A stretch of DNA of 64,000 nucleotides from Hygrophila difformis (GCA_030278955.1 JAOANR010000003.1:58087628-58151627); one strand, 5' to 3'; numbered from the stretch's first letter, positions 36,509-49,030 are shown. Notes: generated by a model from the sequence alone, not told the origin. Numbers and translations are program-made.

Positions 36509-36861
36509 TGATGTATGCATGCATACAAGAATGAATAATTAAATTATATATGCTATAGCAAATTCGATCCCTAATAAATCTGTAAGAATTAAAATAAAAA
36601 TATAAGTCAAATTTTAAAAGTCTAACCTTTGTAAATGTAAAAACTGAGTTTACTTAAATAATAACTAAGAAATTACTAATAATTACTCAAGCTAATTGTT
36701 ATTATTGGTTGATAATAAATGCTTATAAACTAATTGAGTTAATTCAGATTTCGAAGTCCCGTTTAAATCCAACTACACTACTGTACTGAATAACGAGAGG
36801 TATGGGATTTGAAACAAATGGGTAAATTGAAAGTGAGGTTTTTTTATATTATAGTATGATC
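36509..36861. other. AT-rich spacer, nothing recognised
   Basis: No repeat ends, exons or motifs were seen between the microsatellite and the LINE fragment. Confidence 0.6.
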
Positions 36862-36877
36862 AATTCATCATACAATT

Positions 36878-37172
36878 CCCTTACATTGGTTAGCTTCTTA
36901 CTTGTTCCAAATTCAAGAGATTCGAAGCAATTTCCAAGTCTGTTACTTCTCTCACATTCTTCGCGAGGGAAACTCGGTTGCTGATGGCCTTGCCCGAATT
37001 GGTACGGATAGCGAGTTGTTCTTCACAACGTGGGCCTTCCCACCCGACTCTGTGAAATCGAAGTTGGCGGCAGATGCAGCGGGCACGTGGTTTCCATGTC
37101 TTTAGCTTTTGTCGCTTTTCAGTGTATTTTCTTTTCTCTTCTCTAGCCTGTATAGGCTGTTATGCCAAAAAA
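36878..37172 (+). mobile_element. 5'-truncated LINE insertion (RNase H tail)
   Basis: The 295-bp insert is flanked by the exact 16-bp duplication AATTCATCATACAATT (36862-36877, 37173-37188) with an A tail. It encodes the last part of LINE RNase H (HILREGNSVADGLARIG, then TTWAFPPDSVKSKLAADAAG), matching the end of the full-length LINE at 33690-33840. This is a typical product of incomplete target-primed reverse transcription. Confidence 0.9.
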
Positions 37173-37188
37173 AATTCATCATACAATT

Positions 37189-38155
37189 TCCCATCTCTTT
37201 ATTAACACAAATTGTTGCAAGTGGTTTTTTATTTTTATTTTTTTAAAATTTAAAAAGTAAAAAGAAAACAAGCAAACAAAAACAAAGAAACAAGATTGTG
37301 GTGCAGATAGAAATATGAAACAAAAAAAAAATGTGGTGCGAGTGCGAATTAATGCATGCCATTTGTCTCAAATGATACTCATACACCTATAATTTGTAAG
37401 TTGTATGACAAATATGACAAATAGCGATTATACCAAAAATCGAATGGACCGAATCAAATCATTAGGAATTAAATTTTGGTTAGTGTTTCCTCCGGCTACC
37501 AAAAAGGAAATTTTAATTTAGTTAGTTGAAAAATTGTTTGGGGTAGGGGTGACGAAAATTAAATTATTAAATTTTAAAAATATAAAAACAAAAACTATTA
37601 GACACAATTTAACTTTATCAAGCCTAACAAACTTGTATTTTGCAGCATAATAAGTAAAACTGTCAATTTAAATTCAAATTATATACTATCTAGCCTAGTT
37701 AAATTCGGACTAGAACTTTAAAAATTTTGTTACTGTTCAGACTCAATACTCGATACTCGATCACGTGGGGCAGCAGATTCATTAGCAAATAACCAATTAT
37801 GGAAACTTGTCTATTTCAACGATACCAAAGAATTCACATCATTAATGAAAAATTATTAATGTAGTTTTTTTTTTCGGGAGATTAATGTACTTTATTAAGT
37901 TTCAGAAAACATACTGCGCTAAACAACCTCATCAAAACTAAAACAATATAGTGGTATGGGTTATAGCAGTTTAAGCAAGAGTTTTAGGTTCGAGTGTTGT
38001 GTATACAAAATTTTGCTTTGAAGTTAACTTCTACACCTAATTAAACTAACAGTGTATAATGAACTTTCAGACAGGTAGGATGTGAGGTAAGAATATGGCA
38101 AGCTGCAGAAACTGAACATAAAGAACAAAACATGATTCCTCCTATGTAGTACACA
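37189..38155. other. AT-rich spacer, nothing recognised
   Basis: A-rich and T-rich runs only. A single TAGGGGTGACGAAAAT near 37543 looks like one hAT terminus but no partner was found. Confidence 0.55.
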
Positions 38156-38396
38156 CTCCCTCCGGTTCTTTTTTAAGTTCACATTTGCATAGGTGATACT
38201 ATTTATTGAGTAACTTTGATTCAACTTTTTCGCATATTTATATAAGATGAAATATAGTCTGATAGTTTTAGAATAACTTCTTTTTATAGTTTTTTTTAAT
38301 TATATACTAAGTACAATTTAATTTATTAACGATTAAAAATGTGTATTGGATTGCGTGAAATGCAGAATGGTTGAAGTTAAATAAAAACGGAGGGAG
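38156..38396. mobile_element. Stowaway-like MITE just downstream of the MYB-CC gene
   Basis: Ends CTCCCTCCGGTTC and its inverse AAACGGAGGGAG, with TA at the right. It lies 97 bp beyond the MYB-CC stop codon, so it is likely within or near the 3' UTR. Confidence 0.85.
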
Positions 38397-38492
38397 TATT
38401 TTACACGAGCATGGATTCGTAGCGCGATCCCAAAGACGTACAGAACAAAAAAAGTGAGGCATTTTTACTTACAACAAATTAAGTTAGTTCCA

Positions 38493-40103
38493 TCATCTAT
38501 TAGCAAGAGGTTTGCCTTCGAAGACGGATCCATTGATGCCGATAAAGTCATAGCTACTTCTTGTGTTGAGGTCAAAATCTGTGGAAGGAGGAGGAGTGCC
38601 TTCTTCTAGCTTCAGCTTTATGTCTTCCATTTCCCGCGCCTCTCTATTGTAGCTCGACGACTCTGGCGCCTTTCCAATCTCGTCGCTATTGATGGTCTGC
38701 ATGAAACTCGATAATGCCAGATTGAAATCCGTCAGCTGAGCTTTGGTGGATTCCAGGCTCTCAGGGTTTCGATCATCTCCGGCTGAAAGGCTTCGTTGCG
38801 CCTTTTCTAGTATCGCCTGCAAGTACTTCCCTTGGGTTTCGATTCTCATCTGCAGTCTCCTCTGCACCTGTTTTGTAAGAAATTTCATCAAATGTCTCTG
38901 TTTTGTAAGAAGAAAACAAGAAGTACTAGTAATAGATTAGACCTAACTAAAATGGGAGCAGAATTTTAGACCTCAAGCTGCTCTTGCAATCTTTTCTGCA
39001 CTTCGATCTGATTCCTGAGCGCTTCAGCAATCGGAATATCTCTGTTCACCAGTTTTTCTTAGATCGATCAATATTAGCTTTTCCTTACATAATCAAAATT
39101 AAACGAATCAAAGGCGTTACCCCTGTTCGCTGTTCAAGCTCGATGAATTAGTGCTCGTGCTAGCAATGTGAAAGTTATGATGGCCATAGGAATTCACTGC
39201 GCACAAAATATACACAAAACTTGGAGATTCAAAAATAGATGCTCAGAAGATCGAGGCCATCGACAACTTTAGTCAATGTAATGAAGTTTTGAAAGTTTGC
39301 ACGGTGAACTAACTCACCGCTGTGATCTTTGTTTTGATCGAATGCATTCTGCTTCTTCGCCTGCTGCTGTCCGAGTCTGTACTTCTACAAAAGCCAAGAC
39401 CGAAACGTTTATCCAACAAGAGTAAATTTCGGAAATATTACGATTATGAATTAACAAATATAAGCACCTGCAGATGACTCTTGAGATGATACAATGTCAA
39501 CCCCTTCAATCCCATTACCCTCAGCACTGATTTGGGAGTAGCCTCTGCAAATTCAAGAAACCATTCCATTACTAATTAATGGCATTCATATGTTCACTTG
39601 TAGGCTCTCATACGACCTTATGGACATCTTTAGACCATTATAACATCAAGACAGGTAAACTGGACTAATGTCTGAGCATAATTCAGATTAATGGCACCAA
39701 CCAATTGAGTCTGAATTCAAAACTCCCAAACTTGTCAAAACATGAAAAGGAGGAACATGATGAAATTAAATTAGGTTTTCCCCAAATATTTGATAAATCA
39801 AAATCTCATCCTAAACTCTACTACAATACATCATATGATAATTCTGAGAATGAAAACCCCAAATGCCAAAACCACTAATTTCATGTCTCAATCAACATGA
39901 TCATTTAATGAAACTAAAAATGGAGCTAAAGCACAAGTCAAACTAAAGAAGAAGAAAAAGGACAGACTATTAGGGCCACCAAGCTTAGTGACAGCATCCA
40001 CAAAACGATCATGCAAATCGGCAGTCCACCTCAGCCTTGGCTTCGGATCCCGGCCCATTACCGCCCCACCGCCACCGCCACCGACGCCGTACATTCTCTC
40101 CAT
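38493..40103 (-). CDS. MYB-CC (GARP) transcription factor, PHL/MYR-type
   Basis: Six exons on the minus strand give 266 aa: 40103-39968, 39544-39468, 39384-39318, 39196-39121, 39041-38972 and 38867-38493. All junctions are GT-AG and phases agree. The start is the first in-frame ATG (MERMYGVGG). The MYB-like GARP domain spans residues about 18-75 (KPRLRWTADLHDRFVDAV, then ATPKSVLRVMGLKGLTLYHL and SHLQKYRLG). The MYB-CC coiled coil spans about 125-160 with an LHEQLE-like core (RLQEQLEVQRRLQMRIETQG). Proteins of this family bind P1BS-type or related promoter elements as dimers in the nucleus. Members act in phosphate-starvation responses, phloem identity or flowering. The exact subgroup cannot be fixed here. 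A (TA)n run lies about 180 bp upstream of the ATG, and a Stowaway MITE lies 97 bp downstream of the stop. The gene looks intact. Confidence 0.93.
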
Positions 40104-40279
40104 AGCTTCCAACACATAAACCCCCTTATGAAGACCCTAAAAAAAACAACTCAAAAGAGAAGTCCCTCTCCCTTAAAAAGCTCCGAATTAATTTGTCCAA
40201 TTCCACCACAAAGCAAACCAGTGGAGAATTTTAATTTAAACTCGCTAAAGCATCAAAGTTCAAACAAAGTGATGGATAA

Positions 40280-40281
<2 letters not shown>

Positions 40282-40321
<40 letters not shown>
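40282..40321. repeat. (TA)n microsatellite upstream of the MYB-CC gene
   Basis: About 20 TA units, about 180 bp before the start codon, in the promoter or 5' UTR. Confidence 0.95.
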
Positions 40322-40324
<3 letters not shown>

Positions 40325-40951
40325 GTCATATGGACATCTATTATTTTATTGTGTAAAGGTGGAAATTATTGAAGTGGGGAGTGCATGAATGTTAAACAAG
40401 AGAATCTATCGTCACTAATAATTGTGTGTTTGTGGGCATAATTTAGAAGTGTACGAGGAAAAAAAAGAAAACGTAATAAAAAAGATGAGATCATTAACTT
40501 ATTAGCAGAGGCAATTCCCACAAAGACCACCCATTTCAACAATTACAAATGCAACAACTACAGACACAGCCTGTGATACCCCCAAGTCTCGAGAGCCCTT
40601 CACGTTCGTGTAATGATAAAAATATATTCCTATATTTAATAGTTGTATATTTTAAAATATCTACTACATGTATAATTCATAGAGTATTCATTTGGATGTA
40701 TTGGTCCCAATTTTTTAAGGGAAAAATAAATAGGCGAGGGAGGAAAATTCGGCGACGAATCTGAGGAAACATGATGGATTGAATAGTACTTCTATTTGAA
40801 AATTCTTGATCGGGTGTGGTGGGAGTTGTAGACCAGTGGATTAGAAAGGAACGCTGAGGACGGCTGAGATGGGAGATGGAGCATGGGGGTGCGTCTTAGA
40901 GGATTGGAGGGAAGGACACGTGTACGGTGAGACGGAATATTCGGCGATAGA
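40322..40951. other. Upstream region of the MYB-CC gene
   Basis: No gene seen. The minus frame 41070-40792 has Ser/Pro/His-rich composition without motifs and crosses the edge of the TIR element at 40955, so it is judged fortuitous. Confidence 0.5.
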
Positions 40952-40954
40952 TGA

Positions 40955-41546
40955 GGCCCACTCCAACGGTGGGGTTTAGATGAGGTATTTGATGAGTTGG
41001 AAAAAGCAAATACCTGGGAAATGGGTATTTTACCATTGGGGAAGTAGTGGGGTAGTAAATGGGGTAGCAAATTTTGCTACCCAGTTTTTAGCATTGAAAA
41101 ACGTGCTGTAACAGACTTTTTTATTTTTTTTTTAATTTTGTTGGGCCATAGTGGGGTCCATCCACTTCATTTAATCTTTTGATTTGTTTTTTCTTATTTT
41201 TTATTTGCTTTAATTTTTTAGAAGACATAAAATTTTCAGCTATTAAAATTTTTGGAGTTATTATTTGGAGTTATTTATTCAAAACAATTTAAAATATTAA
41301 ATAATTAAAATAATTTAAAAATATTAATTATTATTAATTTAAAATTAAATTATTTTTTATAATTGATAAATTAAAATATGAATAGTATAATAAATATAAT
41401 AGTAGGTGGGTCCCTTAAATACCTACTTTTTGGGTATTGTTGTTGGGAGAAGAGTTGGGTATTTAAGTAGAGGTATTTAACTTTTGAGGTGGCGCTGACG
41501 TGGCACCTAAATACCTGGAGTGGGGGTAAGACCACTGGAGAAGGCC
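40955..41546. mobile_element. PIF/Harbinger- or Tourist-like MITE
   Basis: Ends GGCCCACTCCAACGGTGGGG and the inverse of GGCCTTCTCCAGTGGTC are flanked by TGA on both sides (40952-40954, 41547-41549). The 3-bp duplication and GGCC ends suggest a PIF/Harbinger-type element. The interior is AT-rich and non-coding. Confidence 0.6.
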
Positions 41547-41744
41547 TGAGGGGACAGGAATATTCGCTCAGTCACGTGCCACGTCTTTGAAAGAGGGTAA
41601 GGGTATTGGTTGGTCATCTGTCATCGTGACTATCAGGGGAATTTCATTTCGTATCCATTCTGGAAAAGAAAATAAATACTCATTTCCTTATTTAATTTAA
41701 TAGAAGTAGTAATCGAAAATATTACTATCACTAGTTTAAAAGTA

Positions 41745-42011
41745 CTCCTTCCGTCCCATTTAAGATGTTTTGTTTGATTTCTACACGCAATCCAATCCAC
41801 TTTTTAAATCGATCATATATCAAAATATATACTTCTATATAAGTAAAAATTATGTAAAATGTATATTCTAAAACTACACGATTAGACGAATCTAATAAGA
41901 CCGAACTCGACTATTTTTTTCAAATATTTAGTTGCAATAATATTGAGTCAAAGTTAAACAATGAACAGTGTCAAAAAGTCAAACATGACATCTGAAGTGG
42001 GACGGAGTGAG
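41745..42011. mobile_element. Stowaway MITE
   Basis: Ends CTCCTTCCGTCCCATTTAAG and the inverse of the right side ending GTGGGACGGAGTGAG. TA flanks and the family signature interior are present. Confidence 0.88.
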
Positions 42012-42649
42012 TAAAATGTTATTGGGGATTGGGACTTTGATTTGTGTCGCATGGTTCCCCATCACCCATTTCCTAATATGTATAAGCTCTTAAGCGAAAA
42101 AGAATAGTAAAATGTTATTGGCGATGACTTCACTTAGTGATCAAATCTCTTACTTCCAACCATATGATAGTATCTCTTTCTTCAAAAATTACGAATAATA
42201 TAGTCATATTAATATGTTGCCTCCCAAACAACCTTATTAAAATTTAGTATTTTCATTCAAAACTTCCTCCCCAATATAATATTTATTAAACAAGCATATA
42301 GGCCGATGAAATATACTAAAATAAGCAATTTATTATATACAATTGAATATACTTATAATCAGACAGCTAAAAAACCATTTTACTTTTTCTTATTAATATA
42401 TTTTAAATTATTCATATTAAAACTTTAATATATTGTCATTTTCTTTATCCACTAATAAAATGCTTTTATTTTATTTTATTTTTTTTTTGAAATATTGTAT
42501 CGAGAACATAAAGACTATGCATTCTTCGAAGAATGAAGGAAAAAATACATTACCCCCTATTCTTTTTAATCGTTTCACTATTCTTTATTTCTTTGAGCGA
42601 AAATTCAATTAATTAAAAAGTCAGCATCTAATGAAATCAATTAATAATA
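42012..42649. other. AT-rich spacer, nothing recognised
   Basis: No exon-like or repeat-end sequence was seen. Confidence 0.55.
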
Positions 42650-42657
42650 GTTGTAAG

Positions 42658-43197
42658 CAATGTTGTTGAGATCGGGATCCTATATGGGATCATTTTTCTT
42701 TTTGCAAGATCGGAATCGTAGGATCGAATCGGGATCCTAAAATCTTATGAAATTGCAATAATGGATAAACTTAATTATGCATACTAGCAAGTAAATGCAT
42801 TATTTTACAAGTTAATTAATACAATACAGTACAAAAACATCACATTCAAACATAAAATATTTCCACATACATACATATGTATGTTTTTTTTTACACATCA
42901 TACATAAGGAATACAAGCTCTTAAATTTAAAATTAAAGGAAAAAAGTTACTTTGATCCCAAATCATAAAATACTACAAAAATTTTATGCATTTAAGAGGG
43001 TATGATCGTAGAAGCATTGAGGGAGTATGACCGTAAGATCGTAACATTTTACTATCGGGATCGGGATCTTACTAATTTTAAGATCCTACAAGATAGTAAC
43101 ATTTTACTATCAGGATCAGGATCAGGAATCGTTTTAGGATGATGTGATCGTAAAACCGTAAATTCCTAAGATCATGATCGGGATCTTAACAACTATG
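42658..43197. mobile_element. hAT-like MITE with GATCGGGATC interior (copy 2, reverse)
   Basis: 540 bp with the exact 8-bp duplication GTTGTAAG (42650-42657, 43198-43205). It is the reverse-oriented relative of the element at 24782-25316, sharing the CATAGTTGTTAAGATCCCGA end and several long internal stretches. Confidence 0.88.
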
Positions 43198-43562
43198 GTT
43201 GTAAGTAGTTTGTCCGGTTTTGCTTTTGTTTATATGTTGCATTTTAGTGGGCAACTTTTATAAGTGTTCATTGATTAACTTAAATATTTTTTAGCATAGT
43301 TATTACAGTATAAGAGAGAAATTAATAGTAGTGTGATGTTGAATCCATTTAATTCCATAATTTTATAATATTATATTTTTATAACTTTATTTATATATAA
43401 TACTATAATTTATTAGTAATAGTTATCTCTGATATTCTTTTAAAGGATATAACATTGAATGAGAAAAGAATGCATGAATATATAATGAAAACACAAGAGA
43501 TGAGGAAATAATCGATATCGTGTCATGAAAATTAAGTTGTTATTTTCTAGTCACTCAATTAC

Positions 43563-44085
43563 TAGGGATGAAAACGGTACGGATACGGTCAGATAGTGTC
43601 GGATACGGATATTATCCATATTTTTTTGTCGAATTCGGTATCGAATACGGATGGGCCGGATACGAATACGATTTTGGATATTTCGGATTACGGATACGGT
43701 ACGGATACAGGACGGATATATGACGGATACGGATCAATCAGATACAGATTATCGGATAATTTTTTATAATACTTTTTGAAAATTTGATATTTTTTAATCA
43801 TTATTAATAATTTTTAATTATTAAATAATAATATATTAATATATTCGGATATCCATATTTAAAATCCGGATAATATTCTATCAATTTTCGGATACGATCG
43901 GATATTCTCGGATACGGTCAGATATTTTCGGATACGAATACGAATGCGGATATTAAAATACGGATTTGAATTCGGATACGAATGTTGAAATATCCGGCCG
44001 GATAGTCGAAAACGGATTCGGATTCGAATATAATCGGATACGACATCGGATCGGTCGGATATTTACCGTACCGCTTTCACTCCTA
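43563..44085. mobile_element. hAT-like MITE with GGATACGGAT interior
   Basis: 523 bp with TIRs TAGGGATGAAAACGGTACGG and the inverse of TAGGAGTGAAAGCGGTACGG. The flanks TCAATTAC and CCAATTAC match at 7 of 8 positions. The interior is built from dozens of CGGATACGGATA-like words with an AT-rich centre. Confidence 0.85.
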
Positions 44086-44093
44086 CCAATTAC

Positions 44094-44987
44094 CCATCGT
44101 TACCGTTGGATAAATAAACAGCTTAGATTAGTTGAGTTTATATATACTGCCCATAAGTTAATATGTAAGTTTGGAAAATGCTACACAATATGATTATTAC
44201 AAGAGTAGTGGAGTATGATTTAAATATTGACCACTGTTATGCATGAGGACAACCTGAAAGCAATCATGGATCATGGTCACAAATAATTCCACAGCCAACA
44301 TATTCCCCAGCTAAGGTAAAGCAGAGGAACACCCAATGTTTTCCCAAATCAAGAATAAACCCATCGTTATTACTCTCTCTCTCTATATATATATATAATA
44401 GTTGACGATTTTTTTTTTGGGACATATGTGGTACGAATGTCTCACGGTTTCTATGCTGGAAGACGCAGGACATAATGAAGATCAAAGAAATTCAGTTCTA
44501 ATGTATTAATTGCTCTACGCCACAAGCATCATATTAATCAAGTACTAATATATACAGTAGTTTTAGTCTCTCATCATATAAAATGACATATATATCTGCA
44601 ACACTTGCAGGCATCACATAATACAAATACACAACGTACCACGTAACCATCTTTAACCTTGGCCTGGTGGTCGGAATCCTACCTCAACATGTGTACACCG
44701 GATGAATCACGAACTCCACCCCTGAGATTTCATTGTTGTGAGGTGGTGTGGCGGAAATTTTTGGCGTCGGACCATGAATGGGTTCTTCATCCATGGATGT
44801 GATTTCCTTACAATTTTTCGATGTGGCTTCATCCGTAGGTTCTTCATCCGACGTGGGATGTTTAAATCTATAATTCCGTCCATGTGGTATTCATCAAACG
44901 GTTGCTGGAGAATGATTGCCGGTGGGTGAGTTTCAGAGATTTAGTGATGAAAGCGGCACAACTATGCTGGTGAATTGTCCACAACTA
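44094..44987. other. Spacer between MITE and LINE fragment
   Basis: No gene assigned. A 63-codon plus frame at 44738-44929 (start MRWCGGNFWRRTMNGFF) is unrecognised. A word CACAACTATGCTG occurs twice (near 44957 and 44981), next to the LINE fragment. Confidence 0.45.
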
Positions 44988-45345
44988 TGCTGCTGTGTGA
45001 CTCTCTTGAGGCCATAAGGTTGACTGCCACTCCTCCTATGTTACGCATTGATTGGCACCTCTTCTCAGCAGGATTGCAAACGTTAGGGCCCAATTTCAAC
45101 ACTGCCATATTCGTCATATTATGCGCGAAGGGGATTCTGTAGCGGATGGACTGGCGATGAGAGCGAATTATGAGTTGTTCTTCACGATTTGGGCCTTTCC
45201 GCCCTATTGTATCAAATCTCTTCTAACGGCCGATGCGACGGGCACTTAGCTCCCTCGTCGTTAGTTGCTAGTTCCTTTTCAATTTTTTTTTTTTCTTTTT
45301 TCCTAGCCTTGTCATCCTGTCCAGCTAAAAGAAAAAAATTGTCCC
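44988..45345 (+). mobile_element. 5'-truncated LINE fragment (RNase H tail)
   Basis: It starts near a SDSLEAIR-like segment of RNase H and, after a frameshift, continues RHIMREGDSVADGLAMR and then WAFPPYCIKSLLTADATGT. It ends GCTAAAAGAAAAAAA. Flanks AATTGTCCACAACTA (left) and AATTGTCCCAACTA (right) look like a slightly mutated target duplication. It belongs to the same lineage as the LINE at 27549-33957. Confidence 0.75.
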
Positions 45346-45827
45346 AACTAAATGAACAAACAAATAAGAGATAGTATTGAAACATAATTTTTTTTTATTA
45401 TGCAAATGATACACATCATCTTCCTTTATTGATGAATAATATTGTGAATGGTACTATGTTCGTCCGTGACTATTTATAAGCCTAATCAGATAGAGGCATA
45501 TTCGCAACATATATTTATCAGGTAGTTTAGTTATTCCCTCCTTCAGTCCATTAATTAATTGCACTTAACTTTTGATGCCAATATATATAGCTTTAAATAG
45601 AAAAGAAATCGACAAGAAAAACCCAGCTAGTGCCCATGCAAAAAGAATCCATTTGTCATTCATGCATCAAACCACCACGAGATGCCACGTGACCCACTCA
45701 TAATTTCGATTTTCACCAATCCTTTCTGTATGAAGTTATCAAACATAAAATCCAAAATACTAAATTAAAGCAATTATAAGGGGTAGTTTCCTTTTTTTTT
45801 TTTAATTCTAAATTCCCCTTTCTTTTA
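45346..45827. other. AT-rich spacer, nothing recognised
   Basis: No exons, repeat ends or regulatory sites could be supported. Confidence 0.55.
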
Positions 45828-46088
45828 CTACCTCCGTTCCTTAATATTTGTCATGCACCCACATTTCACACCATCCAATATACATTTTGAATCCGTAATA
45901 ACTCAAATTACATACAAGTAAAAATTATAAAAATTTGATATTATAAATTTATGCGATTTAGACGAATCCAACAAGATCTCACTTGACTATATTTTATCTT
46001 ATATAAATGTATTAAAAAGTCGAATCAAAGTTAATTAATGAACAATGACAAAACACCAAATGTGTCAATTATTAAGGAACGGGGGAAG
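45828..46088. mobile_element. Stowaway MITE
   Basis: Ends CTACCTCCGTTCCTTAATA and its inverse (TATTAAGGAACGGGGGAAG in part). TA flanks and the family signature interior are present. Confidence 0.88.
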
Positions 46089-46181
46089 TATTTTTTAACC
46101 GAGCTTTTTCTAAAATACTCCGTCCGTCATTTAATCATATTAACGTTGGCATAGTAAACATTATTCATTGAGTAACTTTGT

Positions 46182-46219
46182 GTAATACCCGAGAAATTAC
46201 CCGAATGAATTTCCGTTCC

Positions 46220-46280
<61 letters not shown>

Positions 46281-48641
46281 CTTTTAATTTTAGAAATTTC
46301 AAGTTAATATATGTCAATAATGAGGATGACTCTCAATTGCCGTTTCTAATATTTGAATTATAGGATAAGTTTCAATTGGCATAGGATTGTATCTAGACTA
46401 CCAAATTTGTCAAGGAATTATGGCATTTGAAATGTCACATGCCTAGCAATCCTTCCCAACTTATTCCCAATCCAACTTATTTCCAATCCCATTACTTATT
46501 CCCAATCCATGACATGCCTAGCAATTATTTCCAATCCCATTACTTATTCCCAATCATGACATGCCTAGCATTTATTTCCAATCCCATTACTTATTCCCAA
46601 TCCATGACATGCCTAGCAATTATTTTCAATCCCATTACTTATTCCCAATCCATGACATGCCTAGCAATTATTTCCAATCCCATTACTTATTCCCAATCCA
46701 TGACATGCCTAGCAATTATTTCCAATCCCATTACTTATTCCCAATCCATGACATGTCTAGCAATTATTCTCAATCCAACCTATTCCCAATCCATGACATG
46801 CCTAGCAATTATTCCCAATCCAACCTATTCTCAATCCATGACATGCCTAGTAATTATTCCCAATCTCATTCATTATTTAATGATACACAAATCAGCCCCC
46901 AAAGCCACCCATTTGCACTCCATCCAAAAATAGCTTCATTGGAGAGTGTTGCAAGTGTTGGGGCAATCTTAAGGCTTTGATTTGAGGATTTATTGATTCC
47001 AATCTACTCTAAAGTAAGTTAGTGTTGTGCCTTTCAAATTTTAGAGCTTTTGGTTGAGTATTCATGGAGATACAACTCGAAATCCATTCCTTGTCAAATC
47101 TGTGATTTAGGGTTTCTTCAGGATAGTTTCTTTTGTTCATCCTTGTTCGTCTAGATCCGTTCGTTTTTGGAAGAACTTTTCTAAATCAAAAATGTTCCTA
47201 ACACCTTGAATATGATCTCTGTAAATTTTTATAATTTTTGGACATGTTTTGATCACCCAAATTCGATCTGGTATTTTCTGCATACAGGTTGACAGATTTG
47301 ATGTATATATGTAGTCAGTTTTGTTGTTCATATTACTCCTACCTATGATCATTTCCAATGGTTGATGTCTTCATGAAAGTTGTTCCTTTATGTGTCTAGA
47401 TCATCTCTGCAAAATTTCATAATTTTTGGAGTATGTTTGGAATTGTTATGAATTTTTAAAGAGACTGTGGTCGAATGAACAGTAGGGTTTACACTCTTTG
47501 GAAAAGATGGATCTGAAATCATTTTTTTTAGGTCACTTAGAGTCCGATTTTGAAGAAGCCTATTTCTATGAAAAATGTTCATTTGGGTGTGTTCTAGCTC
47601 CTGTAAAAATTTCGGAATTTTTGAAAATGATTTGCTAAGTTTCCATATGCGATTTCTGAAACTGCCCAAAGGACTATTTTTGTCGGTAAATCGTACTTGT
47701 GTATTTTGATGATCTATGAGTCGAATGGCTCTCATTTTTGGAAATATGTGAAATCTGGACATGTGTGATTTTATAAAGTGTAAAAGTATGGTTTTGAAAC
47801 TTTGTAAGTTTTGATCGAGTGGGATGCCCGACGTTTTAGAGGGTAAGTGCACTTGGCGTGGGCTCGTTGGGCCGCCCCCTCTTTTTGGTGGCCAAAACGG
47901 CGCCAAGGAAATATTATGTTGCGTGATTGTATGAGTCTATACTCCTAGGTGTATCCGTAGGGGTTACCTAGGGCTCCGGAGTGTGTCTGTATAGGGTCCG
48001 CTGCTCTCACATTGTGGATACCGTCGGCTTGTGGACATAAGTGCCCAAGCGGGTAATTGATCCCAAACGGCTAAGGCCCAGGATCGTTGATGCCGGCAGC
48101 TTGTGGACATAAGCGCCCAAGCGGGTAATGTTTGGATGTCCTCGATCAAAATGAACATTGGTGTGGTAATGCGTAGAAAGAAATCCCCGTAAATTATTTT
48201 TACTCGTTTGTTAAATTAAATTCCCAACCTTCTTTTGCTCTTCTAAATCTTTAAATTTTGTTATGCTATACATTAACTTACTCAGTACCGTTTGTACTGA
48301 TAAAAATTGTTGTTTTCTATTTTTCGCAGAGTAAGTCATGGCACTACGGGATGGGAATTTCCGAAGACTTGTCGCACTTGTTTTTAAATTCTTTTACGAA
48401 TCCCAAACTCATGTTTGGCCGTGTTTGGCCCTTACCTTCCGCACTGTTTAAAATTATGTATGTTAGACTTAACTCTGATTTAAACCTTCGGGCACTTATT
48501 GAATGGTTTTTAAATTATTTTTAAGTATTGGTACAACTTAGCCTTAGCATCTTCTCAAGTGAGCTCGAAATGGTTCGCGTCTTGCTCGGGAAGGTGTGGC
48601 GGTAGCATCCCGGCCTGGGTGACCAAAACCGGGGTGTTACA
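46182..48641 (+). repeat. 5' LTR
   Basis: Contains an ATT microsatellite (about 46219-46279), a 48-bp tandem array (about 46490-46865), three modules spaced about 190 bp (47219, 47407, 47601), and two copies of GGCTTGTGGACATAAG-like words (about 48026 and 48099). It ends GGTGTTACA. Confidence 0.95.
46490..46865 (+). repeat. 48-bp tandem array in the 5' LTR
   Basis: About seven to eight units of a 48-bp sequence containing CATGACATGCCTAGCAATTA. Because 48 is divisible by three, two frames stay open through it (46427-46933 and 46561-46980) and read 16-residue repeats such as MTCLAIISNPITYSQS. I regard these as by-products and not proteins. Confidence 0.92.
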
Positions 48642-48644
48642 AAG

Positions 48645-48656
48645 TGGTATCAGAGC
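48645..48656 (+). other. Primer binding site, initiator tRNA-Met type
   Basis: TGGTATCAGAGC three bases after the 5' LTR. Confidence 0.9.
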
Positions 48657-48935
48657 CCGAAATTTTTTTTAAGCTATTATTTTCGGCCCACTATAGAGGC
48701 CCAAATTATTCAATATTATTTTTAAGCATTTTGAGTATTATTTCCATGGACAAGGAATTTTATTTTAAAACCCATGGAAAAGTATATCTCGAAAATTCGA
48801 CAAGTCTTAAAAATTAGCACTATTTTTGGGGGGGAGCATGTGCATTAACAAAATTATTCTTTTTACGTACCAATCATTGTCATGCATTGCTATCAGTCCA
48901 AATGCGACCCAACTTCGAGGACGAAGTTGATTTCT

Positions 48936-48946
48936 AAGGAGGGTAG
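48936..48946 (+). other. Polypurine tract
   Basis: AAGGAGGGTAG, two bases before the 3' LTR. Confidence 0.82.
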
Positions 48947-48948
48947 AC

Positions 48949-48987
48949 TGTAATACCCGAGAAATTACCCGAATGAATTTCCGTTCC

Positions 48988-49030
<43 letters not shown>

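Noticed and set aside
36330..36524. Poly-Leu minus frame
   Set aside because: It is a translation of the AAT microsatellite.
37543..37800. A further hAT-like MITE starting TAGGGGTGACGAAAAT
   Set aside because: No matching inverted end or 8-bp duplication could be found.
47388..47906. 172-codon minus frame, repeated at 50138-50656
   Set aside because: It is LTR sequence on the antisense strand, with no recognisable domain. Its duplication is due to the LTR pair.
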